This document shows, in pieces, positions 42,863 through 51,307 of a DNA stretch of 64,000 bases (positions are counted from its first letter, which is position 1; every line of letters starts with the position of its first letter). The position numbers and the translations under genes were made by a program. The stretch covers positions 33,554-97,553 of the forward strand of contig CAMJHF010000010.1 in the NCBI GenBank assembly GCA_946405435.1, written 5' to 3'. Origin of the DNA: an uncultured Bacteroidales bacterium. GTDB taxonomy: Bacteria > Bacteroidota > Bacteroidia > Bacteroidales > UBA932. Under the pieces are notes generated by a model. That model searched no databases. It was not told where the DNA came from and was given only the letters and a program-made list of their open reading frames with translations.

Positions 42863-44047
42863 ATGGCCACCAAACATCATTACTTGAATCCTTTCATTCT
42901 TTCCCCCGACATTCCTGATGAGTACTTCTGCGACAGAAAGGCAGAAACCGAAACGCTCCTAAGGTATGTAATGAATGGAAACAATATTTTGTTGATTTCG
43001 CCTCGCAGGATGGGGAAATCAGGAATAATACATCACGTGTTCAATAGGCACGAAGTAAAAGATAAGTATTATTCGTTTTTCATAGATATCTATGAAACAT
43101 CTTCATTGGAAGAGTTTGTTCAAAAGCTGGGGCAGGAGATTGTTGGAAAGTTATCCAAGAAAGGTTTGAACCCCTTGATGGCATTCCTCAAATCGCTAAC
43201 AGGATTGCGGGGCGTATTTTCACTTGATCCATCAACCGGTATGCCCTCCTTCTCAGTAGGTATTGGAGATATAACACAGCCGGAACTCACTCTGAATGAG
43301 ATTTTTTCTTATCTGGAATCAGCGGATAAACCCTGCATTGTAGCCATAGATGAATTTCAACGAGTTGCCGATTATGAACAAAACAACGTGGAGGCTATTC
43401 TTCGTTCCAAGATTCAGATGATGCACAATACAACTTTCATTTTTTCGGGAAGTGAACGATCTGTATTGGCACAAATGTTTGGTTCTGCAGCAAGACCATT
43501 TTATCAGAGCGTATCCACAATGAGCCTCGGGCCAATCGAGTGTGCGGAATATACACGTTTCGCCATTAAGCTGTTTGATTCATATGGCAAACAATTGGAT
43601 GAAGAAGCGGTTGAAAGTCTATACAATCTTGTACAGGGTTATACCTACTACCTCCAGAGGGCTATGAATGAGTCATTCTCTTTGCTTCCGTCTAAGACCG
43701 TATGTGACCGTTCTTTTATTTTTGAAAGAATTAATGGAATACTAACGTCCAATACAGATACTTATAAAGAATTACTATCTTCATTGACAGCCAATCAGCG
43801 TGCTCTTCTGACGGCTATAGCTTTAGAAGGGAAAGCGATGAACATAACATCAGTTGAGTTCGTAAAACGGCATGGGCTTGGCGCTGTAAGTTCAGTGCAG
43901 ACGGCAGCCCGGTCGTTGTTGAAAAGGCAACTTATAACTCGCGATTCAGAGAAGCATTATTATATGGATGATAAGTTCCTGGAGTTGTGGCTGATTCGTC
44001 CATACGGTATCACTCTGGATACTCGCTTAGCGCAATACAAACAATAA
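42863..44047 (+). CDS. AAA ATPase (archaeal-ATPase/STAND-like)
   Basis: A 394-residue P-loop protein. Walker A is SPRRMGKSG (about 51-59), Walker B is IVAIDEFQRV (about 163-172), and a sensor-like FIFSGSERS follows. The C-terminal 100 residues form a winged-helix-like region (LTANQRALLTAIA and SSVQTAARSLLKRQLI). This family of single ATPases, common in Bacteroides, resembles the archaeal ATPase and STAND groups. The role is unknown. It is a monocistronic, AT-rich gene set between two related hairpins, and it begins with MATKHHYLNPFILSP, typical of the group. Confidence 0.82.
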   Translation: MATKHHYLNPFILSPDIPDEYFCDRKAETETLLRYVMNGNNILLISPRRMGKSGIIHHVFNRHEVKDKYYSFFIDIYETSSLEEFVQKLGQEIVGKLSKKGLNPLMAFLKSLTGLRGVFSLDPSTGMPSFSVGIGDITQPELTLNEIFSYLESADKPCIVAIDEFQRVADYEQNNVEAILRSKIQMMHNTTFIFSGSERSVLAQMFGSAARPFYQSVSTMSLGPIECAEYTRFAIKLFDSYGKQLDEEAVESLYNLVQGYTYYLQRAMNESFSLLPSKTVCDRSFIFERINGILTSNTDTYKELLSSLTANQRALLTAIALEGKAMNITSVEFVKRHGLGAVSSVQTAARSLLKRQLITRDSEKHYYMDDKFLELWLIRPYGITLDTRLAQYKQ

Positions 44048-44049
44048 AT

Positions 44050-44081
44050 ATTTCGGGCGACCCGCAGGGGTCGCCCGAAAT
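44050..44081. terminator. Bidirectional hairpin terminator
   Basis: A perfect 14-bp stem (atttcgggcgaccc/gggtcgcccgaaat, loop gcag) lies between two convergent genes, 2 nt after the ATPase stop and 21 nt from the vWA-protein stop. Confidence 0.85.
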
Positions 44082-44102
44082 CTTAATTGAAAAACTCTGA
44101 TA

Positions 44103-46391
44103 TTATTTTGAGCCTCCTCCTGCGCTAGGGTTGCTGAAAGACTCAACTTTTGAACTCTTGTAGCTTTCGACGCTGTAGTCGTTTGCTGTGCCGCTGGTGG
44201 CAAAGTGGTTGATTGAAACCGCCTCAGCGTGCTTGACAACATTTGTCTTCTCTACATTAGTGAAAATGAAAGGGTTGATCTCCATGTCGGAAGTAGTGAT
44301 GGTGGAGGCCGTTCCGGAGAGTTCGTAAGCCCAGCCCCAGTCGTCTTCGATGACGCTGTAAACATAGTGAGGATCCAGGGCCATGATAATCTTGGTCACG
44401 GGGTCGCCGTCATTACCCTTGTTGGTGAGAATGACTTTTGACCAGTTCGCGTCCGTGCTGGTGTCGGGCCTGGGCTTGCCGAGGGCATTGTACTGGACCT
44501 TTCCATCGACAATCAGAGGTTCGCACCGATGAATTTCAAAAGTGGCACTCTCGCCGTGGCGGAGTCCTGCCTTTGTTATCTTTATGATAAGCGGCAGGGT
44601 GGTGTGAGGCACAGGATACTTGTTCACAGATTTATATGTACCGGTTTCCTCGTCGTACACGTACACACCTGAATCGGGATGGTTTGTATTGGTACCTTCT
44701 CCGCCTGTGGCTTCCCCATTGGCCAGAACTTTGAACTCGATTACGAGTTTCTTGCCAGCCCAGAAAGTCTCTGTTTTGGACTTGTAGCGTTCGCCAACCC
44801 AGTTGCCGGCATTTGCCCGGGTCGTGAATCCGTCCTCGTCACGAATATCGTCGAGACTGAAATCGAAGCCCTCTACGGAGAGCATCTTGCGTTTGATTCC
44901 GTCGGTACACGTGGTGTCTTTGATGATTACTGAAATGTCGGGATTATCGCCTGTTGTAGTGAAATCATACTGGTCTGCCCAGCCATTACCATCCTCGGTG
45001 ACGGTCAGAGAATATACGGTTACGTCTTCGGGGTCCGTACCCTCCGGGAGCACGAAACTGTTGGAGACAACGTCCCGGACCTGTGTCGAGGAACCGATGG
45101 ATGCATCGGATTGGCTGCTCGCACCTGCAATATCCTTGAAGATTGCATCGAGGTCGGCATCGCTCGCATTCTGATAATAACCTTGGTCGCTTCCCGTACC
45201 TGCAACGTTCCAACGCTCTGCATCCGGATAATTCGACGAAGTCCAATTCATGTAATTCCTAATTTGTTCCGTCTCATTATCAAAAACGCCGATGGTATAT
45301 ACAATCGCTCCATTTGTATGCTTGAGCTCATAAGCATTATTGATTGCACCACCTGCTACGGTAGTACTGAAATTGGATTGGTAGGTAGGTGAACCATCGG
45401 TAAACATGACAACGACTTTGTTGCTCTCTCGATCAGAAGATATTCCATTCATGATGTTCCGAGCCAGTTTCATACCACCATCAGCTGCGGTAGCACCACC
45501 AGCCTCCAGACTATTAACGCTAGATATCAAGGTAGCGGCACCACCGTTCAAAACAGATGTTAATCCAATTACAATTTCTGTATAATTATAACCGCTCCAG
45601 TTTCTATGATTGCCACCATCAGAAGGCTCATCTTGGTTCTCATCAACATAATACCCAGGATCATTATTTCCAATGCCCGCAAATTTAACGATACTTATTT
45701 GGTGGTCAAGAGCGGTACCACGGATGTTGCCGTCTTTGTCATACAACGCATTACGGTTCACCTCGTTTACAAATCCTGTCACGGCGGACTTCAGAGCTTC
45801 CATTTTTGTCCGGGTCGTTGCTGTTCTGGTGTACAGAACCCCCGTCCATATGGTAGAAGTATTACCCTTTACATTAGTAGGGGGAGTCGTTGTCGTTGTC
45901 GTTCCCGACAAATAGTATGTATTTCCGCCAGCTGTGAAACTCAATCTAGTGTAATAATTATTCCAACTATTCTGACTTCCAGTACCATCATACACAGCTG
46001 ATCTGCTAACAGCATAATACTCACCATCAGTGTGGAGATAATAATATGTATTAGTGCCATAACTGCTATAAGAGTATGACTGGCTAGCCCTGGCGGTATA
46101 AGAATACGTCGTAGCCATATATTCGTCCATAGACCCCGAAACATCAAGTACCAAGACGATATCTACAGGCATACCGGTCTCTGTAAGAGCCGAAGTACCG
46201 GTGGCGAAGGTCTCCAGTTTGATGGTGTAGTAGCCGTGCTCGTCGGGGCCGGTCACATTCTTGGCCGTTGACACGCCACCCTGACTGTTATAGGTTGTGC
46301 CGTCGTGCTGAGCATTGGCGGAGAGAGAAAGCGCTAGCAGTGAAAAACCAATAACGATATATTTAAGAGTCTGTTTCATAGCACTTATCAT
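44103..46391 (-). CDS. Secreted von Willebrand factor A protein, probable fimbrial tip adhesin
   Basis: A 762-residue protein. The signal peptide is KQTLKYIVIGFSLLALSLS. The vWA domain (about 75-440) has a MIDAS site DVSGSMDEY (Asp83, Ser85, Ser87) and FTDGSPTYQSN later. It contains an unusual Tyr/Ser-rich insertion at 92-170 (YSYTARASQSYSYSSYGTN). The C-terminal 250 residues carry a Cna-B-like segment (AGLRHGESATFEIH and YVYSVIEDDWGWAYEL). It is encoded directly after a fimbrillin, so by analogy with vWA tip subunits of Bacteroidales Mfa fimbriae (Mfa5) it may cap the fibre and bind a host or partner ligand. M1 abuts the upstream stop; a second ATG at residue 5 fits the signal peptide equally well. 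Confidence 0.85.
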   Translation of the reverse strand: MISAMKQTLKYIVIGFSLLALSLSANAQHDGTTYNSQGGVSTAKNVTGPDEHGYYTIKLETFATGTSALTETGMPVDIVLVLDVSGSMDEYMATTYSYTARASQSYSYSSYGTNTYYYLHTDGEYYAVSRSAVYDGTGSQNSWNNYYTRLSFTAGGNTYYLSGTTTTTTPPTNVKGNTSTIWTGVLYTRTATTRTKMEALKSAVTGFVNEVNRNALYDKDGNIRGTALDHQISIVKFAGIGNNDPGYYVDENQDEPSDGGNHRNWSGYNYTEIVIGLTSVLNGGAATLISSVNSLEAGGATAADGGMKLARNIMNGISSDRESNKVVVMFTDGSPTYQSNFSTTVAGGAINNAYELKHTNGAIVYTIGVFDNETEQIRNYMNWTSSNYPDAERWNVAGTGSDQGYYQNASDADLDAIFKDIAGASSQSDASIGSSTQVRDVVSNSFVLPEGTDPEDVTVYSLTVTEDGNGWADQYDFTTTGDNPDISVIIKDTTCTDGIKRKMLSVEGFDFSLDDIRDEDGFTTRANAGNWVGERYKSKTETFWAGKKLVIEFKVLANGEATGGEGTNTNHPDSGVYVYDEETGTYKSVNKYPVPHTTLPLIIKITKAGLRHGESATFEIHRCEPLIVDGKVQYNALGKPRPDTSTDANWSKVILTNKGNDGDPVTKIIMALDPHYVYSVIEDDWGWAYELSGTASTITTSDMEINPFIFTNVEKTNVVKHAEAVSINHFATSGTANDYSVESYKSSKVESFSNPSAGGGSK

Positions 46392-48215
46392 TTATTTGGG
46401 TTGTATGGTCTTGCCTATGGCTGCTGTCCATGCTTCCCAGCAGGAAGCATATTCGGTTCCGTCGGGTTTGGTGGTTCCAATGGCCTGGACTACAATTTCC
46501 ATATTCAGGTGTACGCCCGCCGCTGGTACGCGCACATTTGATGTGGGTATAGGAATGTATATCGTGGGGATCTTGTCCGCCGGAAGGGTGTAAGAAACGA
46601 ACAAGGGGGACGTTCCCGAGTCTGTTGTACCGACAGAGGAGCCGGGACCGATCTTCTCGGTATAATAGAAATAGCTGCCCGTACCTCTTACCCAGTCGGT
46701 TCTGCCGGCTGCGGGGAGGCCGCCTTTGAACGAATCGTCGAAATACTGGCCGTATACGGGATCCTCCCTGAACCAAGGATCAATCATCACATTGGTGTTG
46801 TCAGAACCGTCGGTGGTGTAGCCCACCAAGATGTCGGGCTCGTGCTTTGCTTTTTCAGCATCTGTGGTAGCATTCTTCCAGGCATCCCATTCTTCCTGTG
46901 TCTCCCAGCCGTACCAGTTGCCGATGACCATCATGCGGACGAATTCGTCGACGTTGCCGGTGTTGGTTACATGGAGGTCGGACTTGGTAAGCCCGTTCAT
47001 TTGGTCGACGATCTTAACGTCTACGTCCCTGGGTTTGAGGGTATAGGTGCGCAGCTGGCCGGCCTTCCATTCTACATTATTTGCAGCAAGCTGCTCGCCG
47101 AAATTAATGGTATGTGTAACTTCTGTTCCGTTTTGGGTGTCCTTGGTCTTGACGAAGAAGGTAACCTCAAGGGTGAGGTTCTCGTCGATTGTCTGCGGTA
47201 TGAACCAGAATGTCAGCGATCCGTCTGCGTCGTTGAGGTTGTGGTCCGCGGCGGCTGCTGTCCAGGAAGTGCCCTGAAGGCTTGAGTTCCAGTTGGCGGC
47301 GGCGCCGGTATTGGTGCCTATGGTGCCGTCCACTCCGGCCGCGGCCGACCATGCCTGATTGGTGAACTCCTGGGAGAAAGTAGTGCTGTTGTCAAGGCCC
47401 TCCCACTCAACGATGTTCTCTGTGGACTCGGGATACACGGTGCAGGTACCCGTCGAGCGCAGACCTGAGAACTTGACTTTTGTTATGATGGTCTTGGTGG
47501 GATTGTTGTTCTCGTGACCGTTGCGGAACTTGATGCCGGTGAGTGCATGAAACATTGTGACGGGGGCACCGTTGGGAAGGTAGCCGTCATGTGTCTCCTT
47601 GCTTATGGAGGTCTGGCCGAAGAGGATGTCCTGCTGCGCCGCGCCGGTGCTGGGGGAGGTGTAGTTGAACGTGATCTGCTTGTCAGCCCTGCTGGTGAAT
47701 GTCACGCCAGTGGCGCCGGCGGGCATGCTCAGATAGAAGTCGACCGGAGTGGTCTTGTCCGGCCAGGGGGCCTTACCCGGGTAGACGTGCTGATAACGCC
47801 AGCCGAGGCCCTTGGAGGCGTCGTTCTTGTCGTGGTCGTACTCCATTGCGGACTCCATCACGGTGAAGTCGGCATCGCCCTGACCTTCTACATATACGCC
47901 CATGCTGGGATACAGCGTGCCCACATTGGATGTGTAGGCGGGGGAGCCTTTGGTCGCGGGAATTGGATTCAGCTCCTCGATGGTCTCCTCGAAGGCGAGG
48001 ACCTCGCCGTTCACGGGCTTGTCTATCTTGATTTCCACTCCGCTGCTGGCTGCGACGGCTTCGCCCTGGACGCCGGCCTTGGTGAATGTGTTGTTTACCG
48101 TGAACGCGATTCCGTTCTCCGGTACGGGAGGAAGTTCGCTGAAACCTCTCTCTTTCTGACATGCGGTCATAGCCATCGCCAGGACCACAGCTGATATGAT
48201 GTAATATCTTTTCAT
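46392..48215 (-). CDS. Fimbrillin-family lipoprotein
   Basis: A 607-residue lipoprotein. The signal peptide ends MAMTAC (Cys19). Residues such as NGIAFTVNNTFTKAG and FYLSMPAGATGVTFTS fit the beta-sandwich fimbrillin (Mfa-like/FimA) pattern of Bacteroidales, in which an N-terminal strand is removed by Rgp-like proteases after lipid export. It is larger than common FimA subunits (about 350-450), with a C-terminal region (from 420) of unknown relation. It is translated immediately upstream of the vWA protein and probably forms the fibre or anchor subunit. The start codon is a single clear ATG. Confidence 0.8.
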   Translation of the reverse strand: MKRYYIISAVVLAMAMTACQKERGFSELPPVPENGIAFTVNNTFTKAGVQGEAVAASSGVEIKIDKPVNGEVLAFEETIEELNPIPATKGSPAYTSNVGTLYPSMGVYVEGQGDADFTVMESAMEYDHDKNDASKGLGWRYQHVYPGKAPWPDKTTPVDFYLSMPAGATGVTFTSRADKQITFNYTSPSTGAAQQDILFGQTSISKETHDGYLPNGAPVTMFHALTGIKFRNGHENNNPTKTIITKVKFSGLRSTGTCTVYPESTENIVEWEGLDNSTTFSQEFTNQAWSAAAGVDGTIGTNTGAAANWNSSLQGTSWTAAAADHNLNDADGSLTFWFIPQTIDENLTLEVTFFVKTKDTQNGTEVTHTINFGEQLAANNVEWKAGQLRTYTLKPRDVDVKIVDQMNGLTKSDLHVTNTGNVDEFVRMMVIGNWYGWETQEEWDAWKNATTDAEKAKHEPDILVGYTTDGSDNTNVMIDPWFREDPVYGQYFDDSFKGGLPAAGRTDWVRGTGSYFYYTEKIGPGSSVGTTDSGTSPLFVSYTLPADKIPTIYIPIPTSNVRVPAAGVHLNMEIVVQAIGTTKPDGTEYASCWEAWTAAIGKTIQPK

Positions 48216-48233
48216 GGTTCTTTCTTCTGATGG

Positions 48234-48419
48234 TTAAGATTCAAAATAGAAGGACTCTCCGTTGTAATTTCCTGTTGCATTGTCCGGATCGTTCATGTTC
48301 TCCAGGGGACTCACCTGGATATTGAAGCGTACTGAGCTGCAAAGGAGACTCAACAGCTGGGCGCTTGTCCCCGTGATGCGGGGACTCACATACCGAACTT
48401 TTTTCTTCAACTGTTTCAT
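48234..48419 (-). CDS. Small 61-residue peptide leading the fimbrial operon
   Basis: The peptide begins MKQLKKKVRYVSPRITGTSA and ends GNYNGESFYFES. No signal peptide is evident, although LLSLLCSSVRF is mildly hydrophobic. Short peptides of this layout (basic start, a conserved central segment, acidic or polar C-terminus) often precede fimbrillin genes in Bacteroidales. A longer frame from 48500 would start inside the promoter. Whether it is translated is unproven. Confidence 0.6.
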   Translation of the reverse strand: MKQLKKKVRYVSPRITGTSAQLLSLLCSSVRFNIQVSPLENMNDPDNATGNYNGESFYFES

Positions 48420-48497
48420 TGTATGATGTTTTATGTATTTGCTTCTTATATTGCCGCTTATGTAATGTTTGCGGCCTGCTCGCGCATGAAAAACATA

Positions 48498-48575
48498 CAA
48501 AAATAATCCAAAATAATTTCTCTACCAAAAAATCTCAAAATAATTTTTGTCAATTTTCAGCAATTATTTTGGATT
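48498..48575 (-). promoter_or_regulatory. Consensus promoter of the fimbrial operon overlapping a 14-bp inverted repeat
   Basis: On the minus strand TTTG (48529-48526), 20 nt, TATTTTTG (48505-48498) is an exact match to the Bacteroidales consensus. A perfect inverted repeat AATCCAAAATAATT (48505-48518) and its complement (48562-48575) encloses the -33 element with a 43-bp spacer, leaving the -7 at its edge. This layout suits an operator or, less likely, an invertible segment. Confidence 0.72.
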
Positions 48576-48660
48576 CTTAACTTTTAAGCCCTATATTTAC
48601 CGCAAAAACTGGTATACCACCGATATTTTTTAACAAGTTATCAACAAACCGCCGAAAATC

Positions 48661-50007
48661 GTGGTAAGAACTATAGTCGTTTTCATTCCTCTCTTCGCCT
48701 GCTTCTTCGCGATGATCTCGCACACGATGCTGGCGTTCAGGGTCAAGTCTTACACCCCGCTGATGTGGCTTTTGCTGATGTTCGGTGCGTTTCTTTTCAC
48801 CGACAGCTGCTACGCCGCCACAAGAGTGCCCCATATCGTCCTCGTTCGGGCCACACAGATGGCCCAGTTCACGGCTCCAAGCATAGTTCCGCTGGTAATC
48901 ATGTACTACAGGCGATCGCGCCGCATCGGACGAAAGGAACACCCCCTCGAGATGCTATGGCTCATCGTGCCGGCCACGCTGTTCGGCGCATCGGGTATAT
49001 TGTACATCCTTGCAGGCGAGCCCGCCGTGGAAGCCTTCATGCAGAATCTCTACGAACACGGCTACTCTGCAGCCTCGGAGAACATCCATACCCCCCTGTA
49101 CTTATATTTTATTGTGTCCACTATCGTCTTCCGTATCGTCATGGCCATAGAGGCGATCTGGCTTGCCGCATATCTGGTTGTTCTCGCCATCAGGGACAAG
49201 TTCAGCCTCAGAAGACTCTGGAGCTTTTTCTTCAAGGGCGGGAGCATAAAGCTGACTGGATTGCACACGCTGTTCATAGTGCCGGCCCTGCTTGTGATTA
49301 TAGCAAAGTTCGCTATTTTCCGCGACGTTCTCACAGACTACCCCGTAGCCATGCTCGTGTTCTCGCTGATCATGACTATATGCATAATCGGATTCTCCTA
49401 CACCGCCCTGTTTGCCTCCCGGCGGACAATAAGCCTTAGGGAAATGAAATACGCCATGCGCTACAATTACTCGCCGGAAAACAAATCGATAGTGGTAGAT
49501 GTGATGATGAACAGCCTCCTTCAGGACGCGGACGCCGAGACCAAGACAAAACTGCAAGGAAAACTGAACGACAGCCTGCCAACCATCCAAAACCGCCCGG
49601 AGCCTGAATACACCAAGCGTCCGGCAGCGGCAGAAAAATTATTCGCGCCTTCCGACGACCAAGGCACAGACAAAATTCTTGACCGCTTCCAGAAGCTGAT
49701 ACGTGAGGAAATGCCTTTCCTGCAGCCGCGCCTTACCCTGGAAGACGTAGCCGAGCGCTTGGGCACCAATAAGTTCTACATCTCAAAGATGGTCAACAAC
49801 AACTTCGGCATGGGATTCCCCGAACTGATCAACATCCTGAGGGTAGACTTCGCGGAGCAGTACATGATGGAGCACGGCAACGCAAAACAGGAAGAAATCG
49901 CCAGGCAAAGCGGATTCCTGAGCGCTTCGTCGTTCAACACAATCTTCAAGAAAGTCACGGGCGTCACGCCCAAGGTGTGGATGGCTGCCAAGGAGCACAG
50001 CGAGTAG
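48661..50007 (+). CDS. Membrane-anchored AraC-type transcription regulator
   Basis: A 448-residue protein. About seven hydrophobic helices occupy residues 1-250, with loops such as MYYRRSRRIGRKEH. A cytoplasmic linker follows, and the C-terminal 100 residues form a double helix-turn-helix AraC domain: LTLEDVAERLGTNKFYISKM and then ARQSGFLSASSFNTIFKKVTG. Such regulators sense envelope signals. The gene is divergent from the fimbrial operon across a 240-bp promoter region, making that operon its likeliest target. The PUL downstream is an alternative. Start taken as GTG 48661; an ATG at residue 18 is also possible. Confidence 0.82.
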   Translation: MVRTIVVFIPLFACFFAMISHTMLAFRVKSYTPLMWLLLMFGAFLFTDSCYAATRVPHIVLVRATQMAQFTAPSIVPLVIMYYRRSRRIGRKEHPLEMLWLIVPATLFGASGILYILAGEPAVEAFMQNLYEHGYSAASENIHTPLYLYFIVSTIVFRIVMAIEAIWLAAYLVVLAIRDKFSLRRLWSFFFKGGSIKLTGLHTLFIVPALLVIIAKFAIFRDVLTDYPVAMLVFSLIMTICIIGFSYTALFASRRTISLREMKYAMRYNYSPENKSIVVDVMMNSLLQDADAETKTKLQGKLNDSLPTIQNRPEPEYTKRPAAAEKLFAPSDDQGTDKILDRFQKLIREEMPFLQPRLTLEDVAERLGTNKFYISKMVNNNFGMGFPELINILRVDFAEQYMMEHGNAKQEEIARQSGFLSASSFNTIFKKVTGVTPKVWMAAKEHSE

Positions 50008-50038
50008 GCTCCAATCACTGCCGGCACGAACAAGTATC

Positions 50039-51307
50039 CTAAGCCAGTCCGGGTTTGCATGGTTTGCCTATCCTGCGGCGATAGGCGAAGTAGAGTTCTT
50101 CCGTTGCAAGGGCCATTTTGGTCACCGAGAAGCGCTTTCCCTTGGGATAGGTATACCAGGTGTCCGTGAGCGTGTTGAGATCCACGCAATCGCCCCATTT
50201 ACCCAGGTAATTGTACTCGATGTGCACAGAGTAGAGCGACGGCACAGGCAGATCCATCTCATATTCATTGCCCAGCAGGCTCTTTACATGGACCTTGAAT
50301 CCGTTCATGTCGTGCCGCATGGTGCCGCTGCCCAGGGCTATGAAGCGCTTGGCATTGGGAAGGGACCTCACATCCACTGGCAATTCGCCGCTGTCGTACG
50401 TGCCGGCCTCTACTTCGGCCCGCACCTGCGCCCTCTCCCACTCATACCAGTCCGGCACGTGCGGAAATTCGGTCGCAGCTCCGTCCTGCGCCTGCAGCAC
50501 ACCATTGGGCAGCATGGTCCAGCGCTTGCCGCAGTGAGTGCAGAAGAGGTCATTACCATTGCTGTCCATTTCGAACTCGGTACCGCATGCCGGACACTGG
50601 TACAGCACCCTGTGCAGACCCTCCGCCCGCTTGTCGAAATGCATTTGAAGGCCCTTATCGCGCAGCCAGGCGAAGTCGTCGTACTGAAAAGCCTGCACAA
50701 GGCGGGAATTTATATCGTCCAAGGGCAGCGCTCGCAAGTCTTCGGGCGTAAAGAGCAGCCGAAAGTCGGCCTCGGTGGGCTTGATGCCGCGGGATTCAAG
50801 GTTCCAGAACGGAGAATTTACGTGATGCCCATGGCAGATGAGCACGGCAACGGGCACGTCCAGCAGCCGGCAAAGCTTGCCGAGCGATTTCGGAAGGACT
50901 GCAGTGGTCCCGCAGAGGGAATAGCGCGCCTCGGGATACACCACCGCCACGTCGCCGTTTTCGATTACCCGCCGCAGGTGCCTTACCATGGTAAGGTCGC
51001 TGGTGAATTTCCGCTTGCAGATGCAGCCCACGTTGCGCAGGAGCCACTCACGGCCTATAAACCCGTCGATCGCCACCACATAGTTGGCCCGCTGGGGATA
51101 AATGGCCTTGGTGAGCACCTTGAAGTCCATGAAGGCATTGTGGTTGCTGAGCAGCAGATACGGCGGCTTCAGGTCCCTGGTGCCCTGATAATTGATTCTG
51201 ACCTTATGCACAAGTACATCGTGCAGGCTCAAAAGGAAGGTCAGAGGACGCAGGAACCAGCGCGTGCGTATAGGCGGGCGCGCCATGTCGAACAACGGCG
51301 GATTCAT
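50039..51307 (-). CDS. PlsC-like acyltransferase with a zinc-ribbon insertion
   Basis: A 422-residue protein. Residues near 50-200 resemble 1-acylglycerol-3-phosphate acyltransferases, with the HX4D motif as SNHNAFMD and the later VVYPEARYS block matching FPEGTRS. A zinc-ribbon follows at about 260-295 with CPAC and CTHC. The C-terminal 120 residues are beta-rich (GFKVHVKSLLGNEYEM) and unfamiliar. The start codon overlaps the GH144-like gene stop by 4 bp (ATGA), so it is co-translated with the glucan genes. Lipid remodelling or acylation of a surface component is possible, but its link to glucan use is unknown. The 5-prime ATG at 51460 is inside the upstream gene and rejected. Confidence 0.77.
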   Translation of the reverse strand: MNPPLFDMARPPIRTRWFLRPLTFLLSLHDVLVHKVRINYQGTRDLKPPYLLLSNHNAFMDFKVLTKAIYPQRANYVVAIDGFIGREWLLRNVGCICKRKFTSDLTMVRHLRRVIENGDVAVVYPEARYSLCGTTAVLPKSLGKLCRLLDVPVAVLICHGHHVNSPFWNLESRGIKPTEADFRLLFTPEDLRALPLDDINSRLVQAFQYDDFAWLRDKGLQMHFDKRAEGLHRVLYQCPACGTEFEMDSNGNDLFCTHCGKRWTMLPNGVLQAQDGAATEFPHVPDWYEWERAQVRAEVEAGTYDSGELPVDVRSLPNAKRFIALGSGTMRHDMNGFKVHVKSLLGNEYEMDLPVPSLYSVHIEYNYLGKWGDCVDLNTLTDTWYTYPKGKRFSVTKMALATEELYFAYRRRIGKPCKPGLA

